Below are positions 4,215-6,326 of a stretch of DNA of 6,326 nt, one piece after another. The notes beneath the pieces were generated by a model. It had not been told where the DNA came from. It was given only the letters and a program-made list of their open reading frames with translations, and ran no database searches. The stretch is from an uncultured Lachnospiraceae bacterium. Its GTDB lineage: Bacteria > Bacillota > Clostridia > Lachnospirales > Lachnospiraceae. The stretch covers positions 1-6,326 of the forward strand of contig CASGVX010000127.1 of assembly GCA_949346185.1 (NCBI GenBank), read 5' to 3'. Every line of letters starts with the position of its first letter. The first letter of the stretch is position 1. A program made the position numbers and the translations under genes.

Positions 4215-5843
4215 TTACTCTTCCTCGTCAATATCGTATTTTTTCGCTGCCTCAGCAATATTCATGGCATGATCCGACACTCGCTCCAAATCCACTAAAA
4301 TCTCGCTGTAGAACAGCCCCTGCGTGGCCTCGCACTTCATCTTGCTGAGCCGCTTCACATTTCTGGCGCGCATCTTCTCCACCATCTTGTCCACTTTTGC
4401 CTCTAAGTCAAAAATCTCCCGGTACAAGTCCTCGCTGGGTTTTGCAAAATGAAGACATGCCAAATTAAAATTCTTGTCCACCGTCTGGCTCAAATCTTTC
4501 AAATCCCGCAATGCCTTATCAGAAAACTTCTGCTTGTTCTCCTTCATCTGCTTGGCATAGCCGAGAACATTCTCCGCATGGTCGCCAATGCGCTCCAAAT
4601 CCGTCACAATATGGTACAGATTCCCCGCATGCTCCGCCTCCTTGGCGGAAACTCCCAGCTCATTGGTGCGGACCAAGGCAGAAATGATTTCCTTATTCAG
4701 CAAATCTATTGCGGCCTCGTTCTCATCAAATTCCTCAGAAGAAATTTTCATTTTTCCAAAATAGGCATCCGTGGCCGCCTTGATGTTTGTATGTACCAGT
4801 TCATGCATCCTCGCCACCTCCTGATCAATCTGACCGATGAGCACCGTGCCAGACTGGTAGCCGGAATCATTGATATAGTACAGGGAAGCCCCCTCCTTCT
4901 CGTCCTTTCCCCGCACCACCAATTCTGACAGTTTCACCAAGTATTTGGAACTGGGCAGAAGGCAGAATACAGTGACCAGATTGAAAATGGTATTAGCATT
5001 GGCCACCTGTCTGGAGGGATCCGGGGAAGTTCCCTGAATCAAGTCGAAAATCTGCGGGAATATCTGGGTGACAATGAGGAAGATCAGCATCCCTATGCTC
5101 TCAAATAGCGCCACAATCATAGCCACTCTCTTAGCATCCTTCCTGCCGCCCATGGATGCTAGGAGAGGTGCCACGGAAGCCCCCACATTCATGCCAAGCA
5201 TCAGATAGAACATCTGTGGAAAATTCGTCATGACTCCCGCCACCGCCAAAGTTTGCAACACGCCCACGGAAGCAGAAGCACTCTGAATCACTACCGTGAA
5301 AAGCAGTCCGATCAGCACGCAGAGAATGGGATTTGTAAACTCCGTCAGCATATCCTGGAACCAAACCTTATCCTTCAGGGGAGACATGGACTCCTTCATA
5401 GTTTCCAAACCAATAAACAGTACGCCCAGGCTTGTAATAATCTGTCCCACCGTCTTGGGTTTAGGCTTTTTGGCAAACATGGTAACCGCCACGCCGATAA
5501 AAGCAATCAGCGGGGCAACCTGACCAATGTTAAAGGCTATCAGCTGGCCGGTAATCGTAGTACCGATTTTGGCTCCCATGATAATTCCCACGGAACGCTC
5601 CAGCTGCATGATGCCCGCATTCACAAATCCCACCACCATGACGCACATGGCATTAGAACTCTGAATCAGCGCCGTAAGGCCAGCCCCCACAAGCATTGCA
5701 ATGATTCTATTCTGTGTCAGTTTTTCCAGAATCTTCTTCAAATAAGAGCCTGCTACCAGTTTCAGGCCATCGCTCATCAGGTTCATGCCAAATATAAACA
5801 TGGCAAGACCCCCGGCCAACTGGATGATTTTCCAAATGTCCAT
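4215..5843 (-). CDS. Na+/phosphate symporter family protein with C-terminal PhoU-like domain
   Basis: Predicted inner-membrane sodium-coupled phosphate transporter of the NptA/YjbB group, 542 residues, the usual length. The membrane part (about 6-303) has two inverted-repeat halves. The first holds LTALIQSSNAM at 56-66 and IIMGAKIGTT at 87-96. The second holds FTVVIQSASAS at 182-192 and YLMLGMNVGAS at 213-223; these QSS and G.N.G loops line the transport path in the family. The cytoplasmic tail (about 330-540) is PhoU-like, with DLERIGDHAENV at 415-426 and DLERVSDHAMNI at 518-529, each carrying the ER..DH..N metal-binding pattern. GAGAGGA lies seven bases before the ATG. Some family members export phosphate, so direction is not certain. 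It lies between the 79-residue gene and rpmF, all on one strand. Confidence 0.93.
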   Translation of the reverse strand: MDIWKIIQLAGGLAMFIFGMNLMSDGLKLVAGSYLKKILEKLTQNRIIAMLVGAGLTALIQSSNAMCVMVVGFVNAGIMQLERSVGIIMGAKIGTTITGQLIAFNIGQVAPLIAFIGVAVTMFAKKPKPKTVGQIITSLGVLFIGLETMKESMSPLKDKVWFQDMLTEFTNPILCVLIGLLFTVVIQSASASVGVLQTLAVAGVMTNFPQMFYLMLGMNVGASVAPLLASMGGRKDAKRVAMIVALFESIGMLIFLIVTQIFPQIFDLIQGTSPDPSRQVANANTIFNLVTVFCLLPSSKYLVKLSELVVRGKDEKEGASLYYINDSGYQSGTVLIGQIDQEVARMHELVHTNIKAATDAYFGKMKISSEEFDENEAAIDLLNKEIISALVRTNELGVSAKEAEHAGNLYHIVTDLERIGDHAENVLGYAKQMKENKQKFSDKALRDLKDLSQTVDKNFNLACLHFAKPSEDLYREIFDLEAKVDKMVEKMRARNVKRLSKMKCEATQGLFYSEILVDLERVSDHAMNIAEAAKKYDIDEEE

Positions 5844-5904
5844 TCACATATCCTCTCTCAGCGTAATTGAAAAACAAACACCCAATCCCCAATATACATA
5901 ACAT

Positions 5905-5934
5905 ATCATACTTCTTTGATAAATTGCAATGCAA
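5905..5934 (-). promoter_or_regulatory. Weak candidate promoter for the phosphate transporter
   Basis: On the minus strand TTGCAT (5929-5934) and TATGAT (5905-5910, five of six) are 18 bases apart, about 60 bases before the ATG at 5843. The -35 box is poor. It overlaps a palindrome ATTGCA-A-TGCAAT (5924-5936 region), which could be a regulator site. Alternatives shifted by a few bases fit about as well. Confidence 0.3.
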
Positions 5935-5992
5935 TATTTCATGTCGTATGTTATTCATTCCAACGTTTTCTATCGCATGGCTGCGAATACAA

Positions 5993-6232
5993 TCAAATCT
6001 TCCCCTTCATCATATAGTCCAGAAGACGCTTGACATCTTCCGGCTCAGAGGCCACAAGTTCCAGCTCCTTCACGTATGTAGTGTCCATAATCTGCGCCAT
6101 GGCAACAAACTGCGTCAGACGGCTTTTCAAGTTGATGCGGTCCCCCTCTGTGGAAGTCAGTTCCACCCGCCCCTTGCACTGGTCAATCACCTTGAAAAAC
6201 TCATTGATATCCGAAATATTCGAAATCTTCAT
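5993..6232 (-). CDS. Small conserved protein of unknown function (79 aa)
   Basis: Resembles, from memory, a short family widespread in Lachnospiraceae with an MKI..I....F...D.C.G.V.L.S..GD..NLKS.L.Q pattern; function unknown. Visible here are FFKVIDQCKGRVEL at 12-25, the hydrophilic turn GDRINLKSRLTQ at 30-41, and an acidic, helical C-terminus. No signal peptide or membrane segment is seen. I chose the ATG at 6230-6232 because GGAGG (6238-6242) lies five bases upstream. A GTG at 6268 in the same frame would add 12 residues, but it sits inside a hairpin and lacks a ribosome site. About 150 bases separate it from the transporter, so co-transcription is possible but not shown. Confidence 0.75.
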   Translation of the reverse strand: MKISNISDINEFFKVIDQCKGRVELTSTEGDRINLKSRLTQFVAMAQIMDTTYVKELELVASEPEDVKRLLDYMMKGKI

Positions 6233-6250
6233 ATTTTCCTCCATTTCTAC

Positions 6251-6271
6251 AAAATGAGCTTGGCTCACTTT
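6251..6271 (-). other. Short hairpin upstream of the 79-aa gene
   Basis: On the minus strand AAAGTGAGC pairs with GCTCATTTT (one G-U pair) around a three-base loop, about nine bases before the GGAGG ribosome site. It may affect mRNA stability or translation. The rest of the window to 6326 shows no gene; an eight-base T-run (minus strand, around 6294-6301) may be the tail of a terminator of a gene beyond the edge. Confidence 0.4.
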
Positions 6272-6326
6272 TGCTTCATTGCTTAGGGACTGTTAAAAAA
6301 AACTTTGCATTTTGCGTAAGCTGGAA

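Noticed and set aside
5253..5870. Plus-strand open frame of 205 codons
   Set aside because: Antisense of the phosphate transporter; His/Asn/Gln-rich shadow product.
5970..5990. Hairpin TCGCA/TGCGA after the 79-aa gene as a terminator
   Set aside because: Only five pairs and no T-run follows on the minus strand.

Overview
The window reads as DNA from a low-to-mid GC Firmicute, most likely a member of Lachnospiraceae/Clostridia. This rests on strong AGGAGG-type ribosome sites, a typical Firmicute L32 protein, and a 79-residue protein that resembles a small Lachnospiraceae family. The assignment is by recognition from memory; no search was run.

There are two parts. Positions 1 to about 3945 look like the end of an integrated mobile element, probably an integrative conjugative element (ICE). 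On the minus strand lie a RecD2-like helicase cut by the left window edge and, upstream of it, a 475-residue protein with a KH-like nucleic-acid-binding motif and a 42-residue tandem duplication. Between them sit a seven-codon open frame with a good ribosome site and a long hairpin terminator. On the plus strand, diverging from the 475-residue gene, are a short gene remnant, a 34-codon open frame and a 117-residue Cys/His-rich protein of a type common in Firmicute ICEs. The last two are joined by an ATGA overlap. A 40-bp tandem duplication and a terminator follow. About 220 bp of AT-rich non-coding DNA then lead to the 3' end of rpmF. No integrase, relaxase or coupling protein is in view, so the mobile assignment is inferred.

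Positions 3946 to 6326 look like ordinary chromosome, all on the minus strand: a 79-residue protein of unknown function, a Na+/phosphate symporter with a PhoU-like tail, and rpmF (ribosomal protein L32) with its own near-consensus promoter.

The most unusual signal is a short palindrome, AAACCTCTGGTTT, found three times in about 1.1 kb. Two copies lie in frame inside the helicase gene and each encodes the peptide NKPEVC. The third forms one arm of the hairpin upstream of the helicase. This looks like a tiny mobile or self-copying palindrome that enters genes without breaking the frame. The hairpin and the seven-codon frame may form an attenuator for the helicase, or they may be the scar of an insertion into its 5' end.
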